Below, one piece after another: positions 35,483-47,312 of a stretch of DNA of 64,000 nt. Positions within the stretch are counted from its first letter, which is position 1; every line of letters begins with the position of its first letter. The position numbers and the translations under genes were made by a program. This stretch comes from Symbiodinium natans (lineage: Eukaryota > Sar > Dinophyceae > Suessiales > Symbiodiniaceae): NCBI GenBank assembly GCA_905221605.1, contig CAJNDS010002435.1, positions 779,277 to 843,276 of the forward strand, given 5' to 3'. Below the pieces are notes generated by a model, which saw nothing but the letters and a program-made list of their open reading frames with translations, was not told the origin of the DNA and made no database searches.

Positions 35483-37210
35483 GTTATCTGAGAGCTGGGA
35501 AGAGCTGGGCATGACTGTTCATCCTTTCGCAACGGCAGTTGATCGTTTTCTGACCCTGCTGTTGCTATGATGACAAAAACGCGAGTAGTGTGCCTAGTGA
35601 GCTGTGTGCAAGCTTCTGGCTGTTTGGGCCGAAGCCTTACGCAGCACCGATGGTGTCCGGCTTCCGGTTCAGGTTTCATGTCGGTGGAACCAGATTCAAC
35701 TTGAGGCTAGATGTTCGACTTCATCAGGACTTCGATCAGACGACTCTAAGACTCTAGGAAATCGGCAAACCCGTAGAGACCTAGGGCCAGCCTTGACAGT
35801 GCAAAAGCAAATTTCAACAACTGACTTGCCCTTCGGAGAACGATAGCGGGCGCTCTTGGACCAGATGGTTGTCAACCCGGCTTTGGCCCGCCCTCCCCCT
35901 TCTCTTTTTCCTCTCACTACAGCGCCCGATCTGACAAGCGACGAAGCTTGCTAGCCTTACTTGCTGCCAGCTTGCCACTGACAGGGAGTCACGTAAGCCG
36001 CAGTTGGGATGGCTGGCTGGACGCCTAGGGCAAGAGGTTGGCAAGAGAAGATGTCGGTCCTTGGCGAAGAGCTAGAGCAATCTTCTAGAGTTTCCTCTAC
36101 CCACCATGGACCCGCGACAAAAGAGCCGAGAGTGGAGCGGTGCACAAGGCCATCGCGCATGTGAAGCCCAGACTTGCTTTCAACAGAAAAGTTTCCGAGG
36201 TTGCGGCAGGGCTTTTGACATACACGTACACGCATGCTTGCATTCCACATCTACACCCAGAATCACTTGTAAAAAACAAACAGTTATGTCAAATGCACTT
36301 ATTCGTCATGTACATGTCTATGTGTATGTGACAGAAGAGGCTCTGTCCGAATAGTCCTAACATTCGCAGAGTATCGAAAACAGGATCGCAAGAAACCTTT
36401 GCACAAATCGACCATATTGGAGAATTCGGTTCCCACCATAATACTACCATGAGCCCATGCTTCTCGGGTGCAGTGACCTGGAGTGCACCCACACCCCGGA
36501 ACCCGATCGCATTCCTGTTTCCGCAAGTCAGAACAACCAACTGTAACATCACATGTTAACAATGTTGACAAAAGAGAATCACACGGTTGACGAATGTTGT
36601 TGAAGGAGAGCCGGCTCAGTGAGGACAAGCATCTGCAACAGCCGCACGTAAAACATGAACACTGATAGCTGCGTAGTTCAACCAAAAGGACATGCACTAC
36701 TATGAATGCTGCAAGGGGTGCAGTAGCCAGCGAGAACGACCCAAGTCGTCTCGGCGCCCACACAAAACACGGGCATGCTCCATGGCCAATCATGGTTCCC
36801 CCATGAGAAGCTAGGAGAAGCTAGGTCTAGCGAAGTCTAGTGCCCAGAGGGATTTGAGGGCACAGCCTCCGCGTCTGCAACCTGTCCAAATCGACTTAGC
36901 TCAAAAAGACAGGCAACAGGTCAAGCTCGACGACGCTCGAAAGCCCGGCATTCGAAAGATGGCGTTGCCCTCGCGCTGCAGATGAGCACACTACCATCCG
37001 GAGGTGTGGAAAATGTGAACGAGCGGAAGTCCGAGCTTTTATAGTCTCCAAGAACTTCGCTGTTCCGCATCAGAAACCTCACCTCGCAGGTTACCAGACC
37101 GAGGGTTCGGCGGAGGAGGTGGGGGGGGGGGGGGGGGGGCGCTTTTAATCTGCAGAGCATGGAACAACATGGCGTCATCTGATGCTTTCCATTCCCTCCC
37201 ATCCATTGTG
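35483..37210. other. Intergenic stretch after the beta-helix gene
   Basis: No protein is recognised. Open frames on the - strand at 35.9-36.8 kb lack motifs. No polyadenylation signal stands out just after 35482, as is usual in dinoflagellates. A G run lies at 37117-37139. Confidence 0.4.
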
Positions 37211-37573
37211 GCGAGGCCTACCGTCGTTTGCAAGAGCTTGAGCGCGAGCGCCACTTGGCACGGAGTGTTGGTCCAGGTGGAAGACGTTGGGGGGAATTGA
37301 CCGAACTGAAGCCCAAAGCAGCCCATGTCAGCCCCAGCCACACCGAAGCCGAGGCCGTCGCTTGGCTTCTGACCTGGCGGCGCAGCGGACGCTGCGTGCC
37401 TCGCTGCTCGCGCTGGGGCCCAGCGCCGGGGTGCGCTGTGCACTTGTGCTGGCCATGGCTTTGGGGCTGCTGGGGGCATGTCGGGATGAGCGTGGATTTG
37501 TGAACGTATCGCCCTCGCTGCCGTATGGGCTCCGTGCGCCAACCTGGCCTGCGCATGCTGGCGCTCCGTAAGG
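37211..37573 (+). CDS. Exon candidates of an unidentified, possibly membrane, protein
   Basis: After GTGGC the frame reads EAYRRLQELERERHLARS, a clear charged helix. From about 37340 another frame reads RLASDLAAQRTLRASLLALG, then VRCALVLAMALGLLGACRD and PYGLRAPTWPAHAGAP, and stops at TAA 37569. The second part has a 15-residue hydrophobic stretch that could span a membrane. The link between the two is not proven. No family is recognised. Confidence 0.35.
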
Positions 37574-38937
37574 TCGTGCGCTGAGGACTGCAATTCCTGG
37601 CTTGTTGTCACGTGCCTGGTTTTTGCCTTTTGGTCCCGGCCAGAGCCGGACCTGAAGTGCTATGAACAGTACAGCTGCACAGTACCAGCCTCTGGCTTAG
37701 GCACGTCCCAGCTACGAGTTCGCGGGGCCAAGTCATGCCACGGCCCAATCTGCTTTTGAGAGGGAGTTTTTTGGAGATCTGAAGGTGCTCCTGGGGAGGG
37801 GTGTCTGGGAATTTTCGGGCCCTTGGCCAACAAATCAATCTGCACGCACAGCCCGCGCAAAAGCTTTGGCCTGCTGCCCAGGGTGGTGAACCCATGAACA
37901 GCCTTGCGTCGAGATCCTGCGGCGCGCAAAGTGCGATATTTGGCCCTAAACCCTCCCAGCCAGGCAGACTTCCAGCGAGCCACCCCATGGGCTCGCGCTG
38001 GATGCCTCGCAGCTTGGTTTGGGACTCTCCGGCTTGGGATGCAGGGCTTCGGCTGCGGATGGCGAAGCGGATCGACTTCAGGGGCTCTAGAGCTTCGTGA
38101 GCTCTTCGAGTTTTTGGCAGGGAGGGTTTCGTCAAAGTTTAGTAGGGCGTTACACAGCTTGAGAAGGGAGGTGTTCGTGTGTGGCGGTTGCCAGGCTTCT
38201 TGACTGGTCACAAGCTGCGGTGGATGATTGCCAATTTTCATGTAGGAGGCAACATACAACGTTTGGCAGAATTGACTTGCCATCTTTGCCCTTTCCCAGA
38301 CAGCAGTTAACCAAGCCGACTTTGGTGGAAATACTCTTCGGCAGGGCCTGCAAAGCCCCAAAAGCCAAGTGAAGTTCGGTACCTGGAATTCCGTAAGCCC
38401 CTCCCTCGAATCCTCACGACCTTGGCATATAACTTTCGGAACTTTGTTGCGAAGCCCGATCGAACTCCTACTAGGCACTTGGCGCTTCACACTGCTCCTC
38501 TTTTGGAGAGCGCAGCTTGGACCAGAGGGATCGATGGAGATACCAGGGAAGCTTGCAGAGCTGACTCCTATCTTGAACTTAGCAGTAGATCATGCTTGTG
38601 AGGATTTCCAGGCTGACGCTTGCAACGCTCTGTAACAAAAGCTTCCCGTAGATCCAAAACAGTCTGGGAAGCGCCTGAGGTGAACTGGCTGTTGCAAGTG
38701 GTTCATGAGCAGCCTCTCCGGCGGCAAGAGCTCCGAAATCCCTCAACAAAGCACGGGAACGCAGGGCTGGCATAGCTGCGTAGCTCAGTACCTGAAACGG
38801 AAACCAACTCCCTGCACCTCCATTTGCCTCAAAATTACAAGTAGAGCACTCAGAAGGCTTTCAGCTTCAAGCCTTGTCATTGGAAGGCCAAGTGAGGATC
38901 ACTTCCATCGGATTGCGGCTCGATTCCGAGGCGCACC
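37574..38937. other. Stretch with weak exon candidates only
   Basis: Two + strand segments look slightly protein-like: 38085-38203 (LELRELFEFLAGR then REVFVCGGCQAS, stop) and 38535-38635 (MEIPGKLAELTPILNLAVDH, ending CNAL, stop). Long - strand frames at 37.6-38.5 kb have high Arg/Pro/Ser and look like chance. Nothing is recognised. Confidence 0.25.
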
Positions 38938-39120
38938 GTGCTGGGCAAACTCAGCTTTGAGGTGGAGTCGATCCAGGCGCGAACTCCTTGCAGCGTGAAC
39001 GTTGAGAGGATGGCTGAGGTGATAGGTGCCCGAAGCACATACCGACCGAGCCCTTGTCAGTTCGAGTCTGGCAGGCCTCTGCAAAGTTACACGGAGGCCT
39101 CGGAGCAGGCTCGCAGCTAG
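38938..39120 (+). CDS. Exon candidate upstream of the 39.2 kb frame
   Basis: The + frame reads LGKLSFEVESIQARTP then VNVERMAEVIGAR and ends SGRPLQSYTEASEQARS before the stop at 39118. It is more protein-like than the - strand alternative. It may be an exon of the same gene as the next entry. Confidence 0.3.
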   Translation: MLGKLSFEVESIQARTPCSVNVERMAEVIGARSTYRPSPCQFESGRPLQSYTEASEQARS

Positions 39121-39191
39121 TGCCGACTTTGCCCGCTCCTTCTGTTCTTGGTTGCCTGTACTGGTATGTCCTCATCTAGGAAGTCGCAGTC

Positions 39192-39508
39192 ATGTTGGAT
39201 GTTGATGCTCCCACGCCCTCCTTGCCCTCCCAGCTTGGTCAGGCAGAAGATCCTCTGATCCTGTTGTGGTGCCTTTTCAGACTTTTCAACCAGCCCGAAG
39301 AAGAAAGGAAAGGCCCCTTGAGTGCCGGCACTGTGACAGGACTAGCATCCGAGATAGCAGCGGAGTACACCAAAGATGTGGTTGAGAAAGTGCAGAGCCG
39401 TGCTGCGTCGGACCGGAGCTGCAAAGTAGTGGAGTTTGCCCATGCTGGGATAGCAACTTTTCTAGGCGTCAAGGGCTACATGAACAGATCATCAAGAACT
39501 CTGAAGGT
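39192..39508 (+). CDS. Exon of an unidentified globular protein
   Basis: Open from ATG 39192: LGQAEDPLILLWCLFRLFNQ, then GPLSAGTVTGLASEIAAEYT, VVEKVQSRAASDRSCKVVEF and GVKGYMNRSSRTLK. A GT donor (GAAG|GTATGG) follows at about 39509. Mixed hydrophobic and charged periodicity and good codon balance over 100 codons make a real exon likely. I do not recognise the fold. Confidence 0.45.
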
Positions 39509-40084
39509 ATGGGAAAGGTACATTGTGCACACCAGTTTACAGCAAGCCATTTCAGTTGATTTGAAAAATGTTCTCCTCCCCAAATGTGATACCCACCCGA
39601 GAAGACTCAGACCTAACTGACCTAAACCCAATCCTTGCCAGGGAGTGCGCCAGCGTGAGAGTCGAAACCCAAGCAGCTTGTAAACCGAAGTTCACGTTTC
39701 AAGATCCGGTGCTGTCAACACAGCCAAACCCACTGACTGTCTGTCTGTGTGCCCAACCCTGTAACCAATGGTTTCACTTACAGTCAACCATATCTATTTT
39801 TTGAGCAGGCGGCACAAGCCCAGGATGATGACCTGTGCCAACGAAGCTAGTCATCCTGGGGGATACCAGACCTGATCAGTCTGGCGTACCTGCAAATAGC
39901 AGACAGGACCTAATCTGCCGATACAAATGTCCTTTTCATAGTTCTCTTCACTGTCAACACCAGTTTGAAACATCAGAGGAATTCAGGAGCATGATGTACT
40001 TCAGTGACAGCTAGCCTGTCTAAGCTGATGTGGCTCGCAGATCAGAGGTACCAGTATTGGCTGTCAGGAAGGTTACCTGAGTGT

Positions 40085-40168
40085 GTGGGTGGGTGGGTGG
40101 GTGGGTGGGTGGGTGGGTGGGTTTGTGCTTGTGCTTGTGCTTGTGCTCGTGCTCGTGCTTGTGTTTGT
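40085..40168. repeat. (GGGT)n followed by (GTGCTT)n
   Basis: About nine GGGT units (40085-40121) run directly into about seven hexamers of GTGCTT/GTGCTC (40123-40168). The GGGT part has many evenly spaced G3 runs and could form a G-quadruplex. Confidence 0.9.
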
Positions 40169-40324
40169 GTGTTGACTGGTAAATGTGTTGACTGGTAAAC
40201 GCAGCTTGCTTCGTCATCGCTCTCCGCGAAAGAATATGGTAGCTTATCAACAGTTTCCACTCTATCCCCGCGTGAAAGTTGCAAAAGGCTCCGGCCCGAA
40301 CCTTCCGGGCCCATTGACCATTGA

Positions 40325-40710
40325 CTGCACTTGCAAGGAGATAGAGCTGGAGGGGGCGCTAAAGGCGACGCAGGAAGCAGGACGCAGTTGGGCTTTGGGA
40401 GGGCTTGGGAATTGTGCAGCCTCGAGTCTGCATGGACTTCAGTTCTCATGGCGGTGCTGTCATCAAGGCCCACTGCTGTTCGGCAGAGATTCATGCTTCC
40501 GGATGCAGGAATGCTGAAGTGCTTGGATGCGATTAAAGACTAAAAACTGGAAGTGTCCACCACCTCCACTTGAAGGTCAGCATCTTTTCCCTTTCCCTTT
40601 CCTGCAGGAGCCTTACAAGACGTGCCGGAACCACCCACGCAGGCTCCGGAGTTCGGGTGCATTCATACGCCCGTACCCGACAAGCTCGGGCAGTGGCAGG
40701 GCTGACGGCC
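40325..40710 (+). CDS. Two exon candidates, unidentified
   Basis: At 40333 the frame reads CKEIELEGALKATQEAGRSW. At about 40609, after a pyrimidine tract and CTGCAG, another reads GALQDVPEPPTQAPEFG then CIHTPVPDKLGQWQG and stops. Both look more like protein than their alternatives, but their relation and family are unknown. Confidence 0.25.
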
Positions 40711-41316
40711 AGATACACCCCTGTGGAAAGGCCTAATCGTCATGACTCAGAAGTTGACCCGGAGTGGTTGATGAAGTATGTTTCTTTGGCTCCTTGCAGG
40801 AGAGGAAAACAGCTAGGTTGGGCGCACCGCAGGGCGGTGAATTTTGCTGCACCCCACCCGCATAGCTGCCATCGGCAGAGGGAGAAAATCTGGCTGCGAA
40901 AACAAGGGCCTGAGCGATCCTGTTTTCTGAAGAGGGGCCGCGGTTTCCTCCGCCGTTGCCAGCAGCTTGTGGAAGACCTTAGGTTACATTTTATGACCCC
41001 CCCCCAGATTTTGTTTTGGTTTCCCGGGTCTTGAGGGCGGTAAAAACAGAGGGTCTGGGGGTCTGGGGGGGTCGGCTGTCAAGAAGGGTCTGCTTTCGCA
41101 TGTTTTCAAGGGTGCTGCCTCCTCTCTGCAGTTCTTTTTGCTCTGCGACCGCGCCTTTGTTTGTCTGTTGTTCTCTGCAATGGAACGCTGAAGCAATCTG
41201 CTGTAAAATTTTAGCCTTCTGGCCAGCCAAAATTGATAAATGTCACTCCATTAACATTTTCACTGGACCCCCTTATGTAGCTTTGTTTAGACATATCAGC
41301 CCGAAAGCCTCCTGCA

Positions 41317-41520
41317 ATGGAAAGTAACGTTCGCATTAGCCAAGAAGCCATTCAGCTGTCTGCAGACCCTTCTGGCGAGGCTGCCGAAGAGCCTGGTGAT
41401 GTGACGACTGGGGTGGCTGACCTCCGGGACCCTCGGTTGCAAGTTTGGAAGATGCCGCACGCCGGCCGGCGCGAATACCGAAGACCGAAGACAAGGGCAT
41501 CTTGCGCTTTCATTCGGTAA
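41317..41520 (+). CDS. Small open frame, possible exon
   Basis: ATG 41317 opens MESNVRISQEAIQLSADPSG, then EAAEEPGDVTTGVADLRDP and an Arg-rich end, with a stop at 41518. The acidic first half resembles a disordered exon. It could be a start exon with a donor inside. Confidence 0.33.
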   Translation: MESNVRISQEAIQLSADPSGEAAEEPGDVTTGVADLRDPRLQVWKMPHAGRREYRRPKTRASCAFIR

Positions 41521-41699
41521 AGGTTACCATCCATTGTTGTATGGAAGCTGACGTTCTAGGACGCATATTCAAATTGTCTCAAGTCCTAAACTGAGATGCG
41601 CGTGGAGACATAAATTGAGAACCGCTATCTGTGTTCCAGTGTAGGCAGTGTTGCAGAGTCGCATGAAGCTTGGTTTCGTCGCTTTTTCACGCAATGAGG

Positions 41700-42105
41700 C
41701 GCTGATCTCCGAAGAGCTCGTCCGGCTGGAGGCCCGCCAGCCCGAACCGCAACTACACCCAGGCCCTGCCGTTTCTGCATCCTTTCCCAAGCCGGGCTTT
41801 GGGAGGCGGAGCTGCAGATCCAGCTCTTGCGGCGAGTGGAGGAGACGCTTGCACTGGCATTGAGCTGGACATTCGGGCTTCCAGGATTCTAGATCTGCTT
41901 TTGATCTTCGTCTTCTAATTAGCTGGAACGGCTGCCGACAAATGCCCCCCCTCCCAATCTGAGCAACTGTGCTGAGCATGTGCTTCACCAAGCCTTCACC
42001 AAGGACGTGCCGTACTGTGGTGGCGGAAGCTTTGGCGCCGTACCTGTGTCGCGCATTCAAATCTCGACAGAGTTGCATGGAAGTGCTTCCTACTTGTGTT
42101 CCTCA
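41700..42105 (+). CDS. Exon candidates of a helical protein
   Basis: Three segments are protein-like: EALISEELVRLEARQPEP (41698), WEAELQIQLLRRVEETLALAL (from about 41800, a strong amphipathic helix) and HQAFTKDVPYCGGGSFGAVP with VSRIQISTELHG (41985-42085). Frames differ, so introns must separate them. They could feed into the coiled-coil gene at 42.7 kb. Not identified. Confidence 0.25.
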
Positions 42106-42662
42106 CCTTTTCCTTACTCTGCGAAGCATAGAGCCCCGTAGCAACCATACAGGATTGGTAAGGTTCAGGCCTTGTGGCAGCTGTTGTCATTGTCAAAAAG
42201 GATGAGCAGCTGCCTGGATGGGCGGAATTATCGCTCCTAAAATCCAAACTACAGCTGCGCCAACTACCAATGTTCAAAAGATTATAGGGTGCGCGACCTC
42301 AGTTGCTATAGCCTCCGATCACTCCCATTTTCATCCCAGGAGGAGCTTAGAAGGCACCGTGCAGCACGATGAAGAAACCAAGATGACGGCGCCGGAGCTT
42401 TGGGTTTGCGCAAGTGAAACGAGATGTAGAAGGGCATTTCGCAGTGATGTGCTGCAAATCCCCCGCAGCACACTCCGAACCGGTCCAAACCCTTTCACTT
42501 CCTGCTGTTCCGAGCTTTTTCTTTCTTCCCCTCCTGCGGCAATCAGCGGCACTTAGCTGGCCGATATAGATTTCATCCAGGAGGCTGTGCTTCGACACCA
42601 TACCTCACTAGAAGGAAAACTACAACGTTGTCAACCTGGTGATCGTCCCACATACAAGGGCT

Positions 42663-42702
42663 TAGGTTTTTTTGGCGTTAGGGATCCTTAGGGTTTAGGG
42701 AG
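42663..42702. repeat. Short interstitial telomere-like repeat
   Basis: Three spaced units of the plant/dinoflagellate-type telomere motif are visible (GTTAGGG, CTTAGGG, TTTAGGG) before a C run. Similar pairs occur at 61047-61070. They are too short to indicate a real telomere. Confidence 0.5.
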
Positions 42703-42728
42703 CCCCCCCCGACCCGTGCACATCGCAT

Positions 42729-44810
42729 CCTGAAGCTTTGGAGGAGGCTGCGGTCGAAGCGAGCGCGGAGGCCGCGGCTGAGACACCCGCGGAGACAGCA
42801 GCACCACATCAGCCGTTGGGGTCCGGATGCCGAGTTGACTCTTACGGCGGGTGGGTTTGTTTGGGGTCCTTTGGGAGATTCCGGAGGTTCTCCAGCGTTT
42901 TTGCTGTGCAGTGTGCAAGGCTCTGACAACAAAAGCATTCGTAAATGGTAAGGTCCTAGCTGTGTTGCGGTCCGGCGTCTCGTGGACTCTATAGCTCTTG
43001 AAGCTCTCCAGAGCCATGTGATGCAAAGGGATAGTATTTGATGCACCGACTCGCATTGAGCTAAGGTCCCTACAAGAGCTGCAGGACAAGGTGCTCTTGC
43101 TGCATTGTGAGATTGGAGATTGACGTTGGACAAATTTGGCCGCGCTACTTTTCAGGATCTGGCCACTGTTTCGGGGGGCGGGGGGGGGTCCGCTGTAAAG
43201 TCAAGTTCTTCGGGGCGTCATGAGAATGTTCATGTGGCGTCTTTAAAATCAACTGCCGGCCGTTTGAAAGCAGGGGGGGCTTCAAAGAGGGCCCAAGTTT
43301 GTTTCCGTCTTTTCGGGCGTGGGAGGGGGTCTTCTTACCTACAGACATGTATATTAGGCCCCAGTGCAGGTCTCGGCTCTCGAGACGGCCTTGGCGGATC
43401 TTAAACAGCCTGCGACTGCGGAGGCTGGAACTGGAACAGGGGGGAGTTCTCCACAGGATGCCAAGTCCAACCTTGACCTCTATGTTGCGTGTGAATTACT
43501 GTATAATTGCGTTCAGTAGCACAGCCTGTCGCTAAGCAAAGGTCCGAGGTTGCGGTGCCGTGGCCGAGCCAACAACTGGAGCCCTGGCACTGGCGGCAGC
43601 AGAGATGGAGGCCGATTGCTCGCAGCACCCGGCAAAATGTTGTTAAGCTGCCAGCCCAGCAGCTATCACTACGGCAATTAACCTCCTTGATATAATGAAG
43701 CCCAACATCTTTGACACCCGTGCACTGTCGCAAGCTTCCTTGCAGGTGCGCGTGACCACTGTCGAATCCAAGGCCTGGGGTTAGCGTCTGCAGGTTGAAC
43801 CAGAAGATGAAGGTGTGTTCAAGACTCAAGACTGGTTCTATGACGGCCGATGCACAAAGTTAGTCAGGAAATGTCTGCACTGCCCGCAGGTTCAGGGCCT
43901 GACAGCCTCGCTCGAAGTTCTTTCCGACAGCCTGGCTTTGGAGACACCCACGGACTTGCCAGTGGGTGAGGGCCCGGCTCGCCCACCGTCTCGGTCTGCC
44001 GAAATCTTTGGTCGCCTGGACTCCTTGGAGGCACGCGTGTCCGCCTTGGAGCGGATGTGGAGCAAAGCCGAGGAGAAGGCGGAGAAGGACGAGAAGCCAG
44101 GTCTGGAAAAAGAGATGGGGATGGCTGTTGAGGCTGTTGAGCTTCCGTTGGAGCCGGAGGCCGCGGGAGCCGTGGAAGTGCCTGGAGATGTAGCCACCGT
44201 AGCCACACTAGCCACGGGAGATCCGGAGCAAGCGCCAGAGCAAGCCCCGGAGCCCAACTTGAGGGCTGAGACCCCGGGTGAGGAGATGCTGGCAACAGGC
44301 TTTGGCACTTGGAGCGGGGAGCCTGGAGAGATGGACGAGAAGCTCAAGTTCTTGCGCGATCATGTGCTGGCGGCGGCACCTGAGCAGGCAGAGCTGCTGA
44401 GCGGAATCGTCAAGGATGTGAAGTATTGCTTGAAGAGGTGCGAGCTGTTGTTCCAGCTTCCAGAAATCAAGGCGTACATCAAAAGTTTCCAGGCATCGCT
44501 GCACGTGAATGCCATGCTCCAGGACCGTTGGCTGGGGCCGGGTGCTCGAACGCGGGGGATCTTCGACGAAGACGACCTTGAGGGTACTGGGAATCCGAAA
44601 TTACGGCTCGGCCAGAACCATTCCGCAGGGGATCTGACGCTTTCCAACCTCGCCACCGACCCAATCACCCGGGCACGGCGGAGTGAGCCCCCCAACAAGC
44701 GGCCCTTTCGCACGGTGACAGACTGGGCACGGCCACATACACCCCTCACCGTGGATCCAGTGCTCAAGTCCTCGACCCCAAGCTTGCCAGACATAGCTCC
44801 ATCCAGGTAA
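42729..44810 (+). CDS. Acidic coiled-coil protein with long terminal exon
   Basis: The last exon (about 43891-44810, after CTGCCCGCAG) is about 306 codons: VQGLTASLEVLSDSLALE, a predicted coil RLDSLEARVSALERMWSK with AEEKAEKDEKP, a Glu/Pro/Ala-rich acidic linker, a helical block LKFLRDHVLAAAPEQAELLS and VKDVKYCLKRCELLFQLPEI, then a Ser/Pro/Arg tail ending LPDIAPSR. Upstream exon candidates in order: 42729 (EALEEAAVEASAEAAAETPA), 43042 (RIELRSLQELQDKVLLLH), 43376 (ETALADLKQPATAEAG; DAKSNLDLYVACE), 43551 (GAVAEPTTGALALAAAEMEA) and 43697 (MKPNIFDTRALSQASLQ, then VRVTTVESK). The terminal exon is very secure as coding; upstream limits are approximate. No known domain is recognised. A cytosolic scaffold role would be a guess. 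Confidence 0.65.
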
Positions 44811-45678
44811 TTCGGACGACTCCTGTGAGCTGAACAGCACCTGCTTCTGCACTATTCAAGACATGCTGATGTCATGCGACGACGCCCTGTAGTCGAGAGT
44901 CATGTGCCTGCAGGAAGCATTCAGCTTGGGGTCACAAGTTTCTGCCCTTAACTCGAAAAATAAGAAGTGCCAAGCGCACTGCTAGCTCGGGGCCTAGCCT
45001 CCGCAAAAGCGGTATGCTGGGCAGCTGATCACGTAGCTAGGTAGCATGCAGTTGGGCAGCATGGTGGCAACCCCCCTTTGCCATACTCTTTGCCATACTC
45101 AAAACAACCCGAAGACGCGCGCAGTTCTCTGTTGAGCCCTCCGCTCCCCCCGCTTCCCAACTGATAGCCTGTTTCACCTCGTATCGTGCTCCGCAATGCA
45201 CCCGGAAGCACGTAAGCACCGAGAATCTGGCAGGATGGTAGGTAGGAAGTTCTAGAACCAATAGAACCGTAGTCAGGCCTCTAGGCAGGGGGTCGCCTCT
45301 GACGACCGCCGCACCGCTCCAAGGAAAAGGCTTCAACGTCCTGCAAGGCTCATGTTCAGACCAAGCCGCGTTCGCACCACAAGCAGCTCCAAGACTTCGC
45401 AGATGAAGCTGAGGCGCTACATGAGCCAACAGCGTTGCAGGCCGGTATGGGAGGTTTCATGCACAGAAAGCACCCGAAAATCCGCATGATTGTATCACTC
45501 GGCCTCACCTCCAACACGTTTCTAAAGTTGCGAAGACACCACAGAGCAGTAGAAAGGAAAGGATGCACACAGATCGGGGCGATCCACAGGTCCATAGCTG
45601 AGCCCAACTAAGCATTAGATTGGCTTGTCCAACACAACACCACTCCTCCAATCCTCAGCCCCATCCTGAGCCCATACG
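44811..45678. other. Intergenic stretch
   Basis: After the stop at 44808 I see no exon. The long - strand frames at 45.0-45.6 kb have no motif. No repeats of note. Confidence 0.4.
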
Positions 45679-45789
45679 ATGCAGTTGCTCCTGCTTGAGC
45701 AGGCAGAACGAGCTGTCGTCATCCACTTGCCAAACGGCAGAGAGGCCGCCGTGAAACCGGTGAATTCAGAAGGCTTTGGAAGGCTTTAA
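45679..45789 (+). CDS. Small open frame or first exon
   Basis: ATG 45679 reads MQLLLLEQAERAVVIHLPNG then REAAVKPVNSEGFGRL and stops at 45787. The alternating hydrophobic strand AVVIHLPNGREAAV looks like a real beta strand-turn-strand. It could be the first exon of a longer gene with a GT donor near AAACCG|GTGAAT, or a 36-residue peptide. Not identified. Confidence 0.33.
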   Translation: MQLLLLEQAERAVVIHLPNGREAAVKPVNSEGFGRL

Positions 45790-47100
45790 GCCGCATGCTG
45801 CAGGACTATTGGGCGAAGGGGCTGGCTACAGCGCTGTGGCGTTGTGTGTCGGGGATATTATGGATTCAGCTTCTTGTGTGGTCATGTTCACCCTTCTGTC
45901 CGACTGATGGCTGCATTGGCCAATATATTTGTCTGCATCGAGTCATGGTTGGGCCAGTGCCCTGAGATCTGTCGTCACTCTTCGTGAAGGCAACTGGTAT
46001 AAGCCAAATCTTGCATCCTCAGGATTTTGAAGTTGTGACACGAGTTGACGGGTTCTAGCATATGTAGAGTGTATTTATAATTTATAATTCCATGACTTTA
46101 AAGTGTGCATTGCCGGAATTTGCTTTTCTAGGGCTCAAAAAAGGGATTTGGCTTCTCGGACCCGTATGCCTAGTTATGGTTTAAGGTGGCCTGCCTGCGT
46201 ACGTGAAGACCGCATCGTTTGACCACGTAAGGTTGGCTTGGGCCGTGGTTCTGCAGCTCGTGAATTGACAGGGTGGTTGCGAAAGTCTGTGTCTGGCAAA
46301 GCGCTCTCCAGACGTTTAGCAGTCCATCATCTCAGGACTGCATTGTTACGAGGCCGAATGGCAAACTTCCCCTCCCTGTCAAGGTGCCCATTCACCACCC
46401 CCTGCTCTCATGGAGTGAGAAAGCATGCGCGTCGGTACATGTAGAATCCCGCAGATGGAACACCATTTTGCGCGTCTTCGAACAATTCACCTTCGAATGC
46501 TTCCTCTGGCCCCAAGCCCACGTCCGAGTGTTTTGCGAGCTGCATTTGCTGCGACGTGACCTCTAGCCGCTGAAAATTGTGCGGCCTTGCTACTACTTCG
46601 GCAAACCGTTTCGCGCGTCAGTGGGAACCTTCGGACCTTCGGAAAGCTCTGATGAATTCACACACTAGCGAGCTGCGAGGCGAATGATCATGCACAATTG
46701 GCGTGTTTCATGCGACCTTCCGGTGCTATGCACCTCCTCGTAGGTGGAGCTCGCCTTCCGGCAAGACGCAGCGCTGGCGCAAGGAGGCCGGTGCCCGATC
46801 ACTGAAAGCCGCCGTGCACCCTCTGTCTTGCGGATCAACACTTGCGGCCCTACAATCACTGCAATCTTGGCTCCGGATGCGGAAGCTTCACGATGCTTAC
46901 TGTGGGAGAGAATTGCAGTGTAAGCGTAGTTGTACTTGCGTTTTGTGTTTGAGCCATGGGTGTACAGCCACATGTACGCATTTATGCGCCACATGTACAT
47001 GTGGCACTGATCTGATGGTTCCACTCGCGTAACAAAGCTAATTGCCCCTAAGCTTTGAACCCCTGCCAGAGGAATGAAGCCCGCATGGCTTCAGGAAAAT
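45790..47100. other. Stretch without a supported gene
   Basis: Frames at 46.2-47.0 kb on both strands are open but without motifs, and I could not choose between strands. No repeats beyond an ACATGTACATGTGG palindrome-like segment near 46970-47005. Confidence 0.3.
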
Positions 47101-47178
47101 CCGAAGGTCATGCCCGAAGCAGCTAAACATGACATCGAGGAAGTCGCTGAGTCGTACGAACTGCATGATGCATTTTAA
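47101..47178 (+). CDS. Stop-ended acidic exon candidate
   Basis: The frame reads KVMPEAAKHDIEEVAESYEL then HDAF and stops at TAA 47176. The amphipathic acidic helix is convincing, but the upstream join is not found. Confidence 0.35.
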   Translation, partial: PKVMPEAAKHDIEEVAESYELHDAF

Positions 47179-47262
47179 GCATGCTACGGCTCCGCTCAGC
47201 ATACAGTTGCCGCGACAAAATTTGAGCAGCTCGAGCGTCTGCGCTTTTGTAGTGTACTCGAC

Positions 47263-47312
47263 ATCTCTCTCTTTCTCTCTCTCTCCCTCTCTCTTCTCTT
47301 TCTCTCCTCTCA
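47263..47312. repeat. (TC)n tract
   Basis: An almost pure run of TC and TTTC units. As a + strand polypyrimidine stretch followed by CAG at 47341-47343 (CCTGCAG|GACTACTTTGG) it could belong to a 3' splice site: the frame after it reads DYFGALCLQLEPADG, but that exon is only a weak guess. Confidence 0.7.

Noticed and set aside
37660-38490. 276-codon - strand frame
   Set aside because: Long but with the Arg/Pro/Ser/Lys mix of chance GC-rich frames, no domain and no splice support.
43864-44347. Pro/Ser/Ala-rich open frames on the - strand
   Set aside because: Antisense of the terminal exon of the acidic coiled-coil gene.
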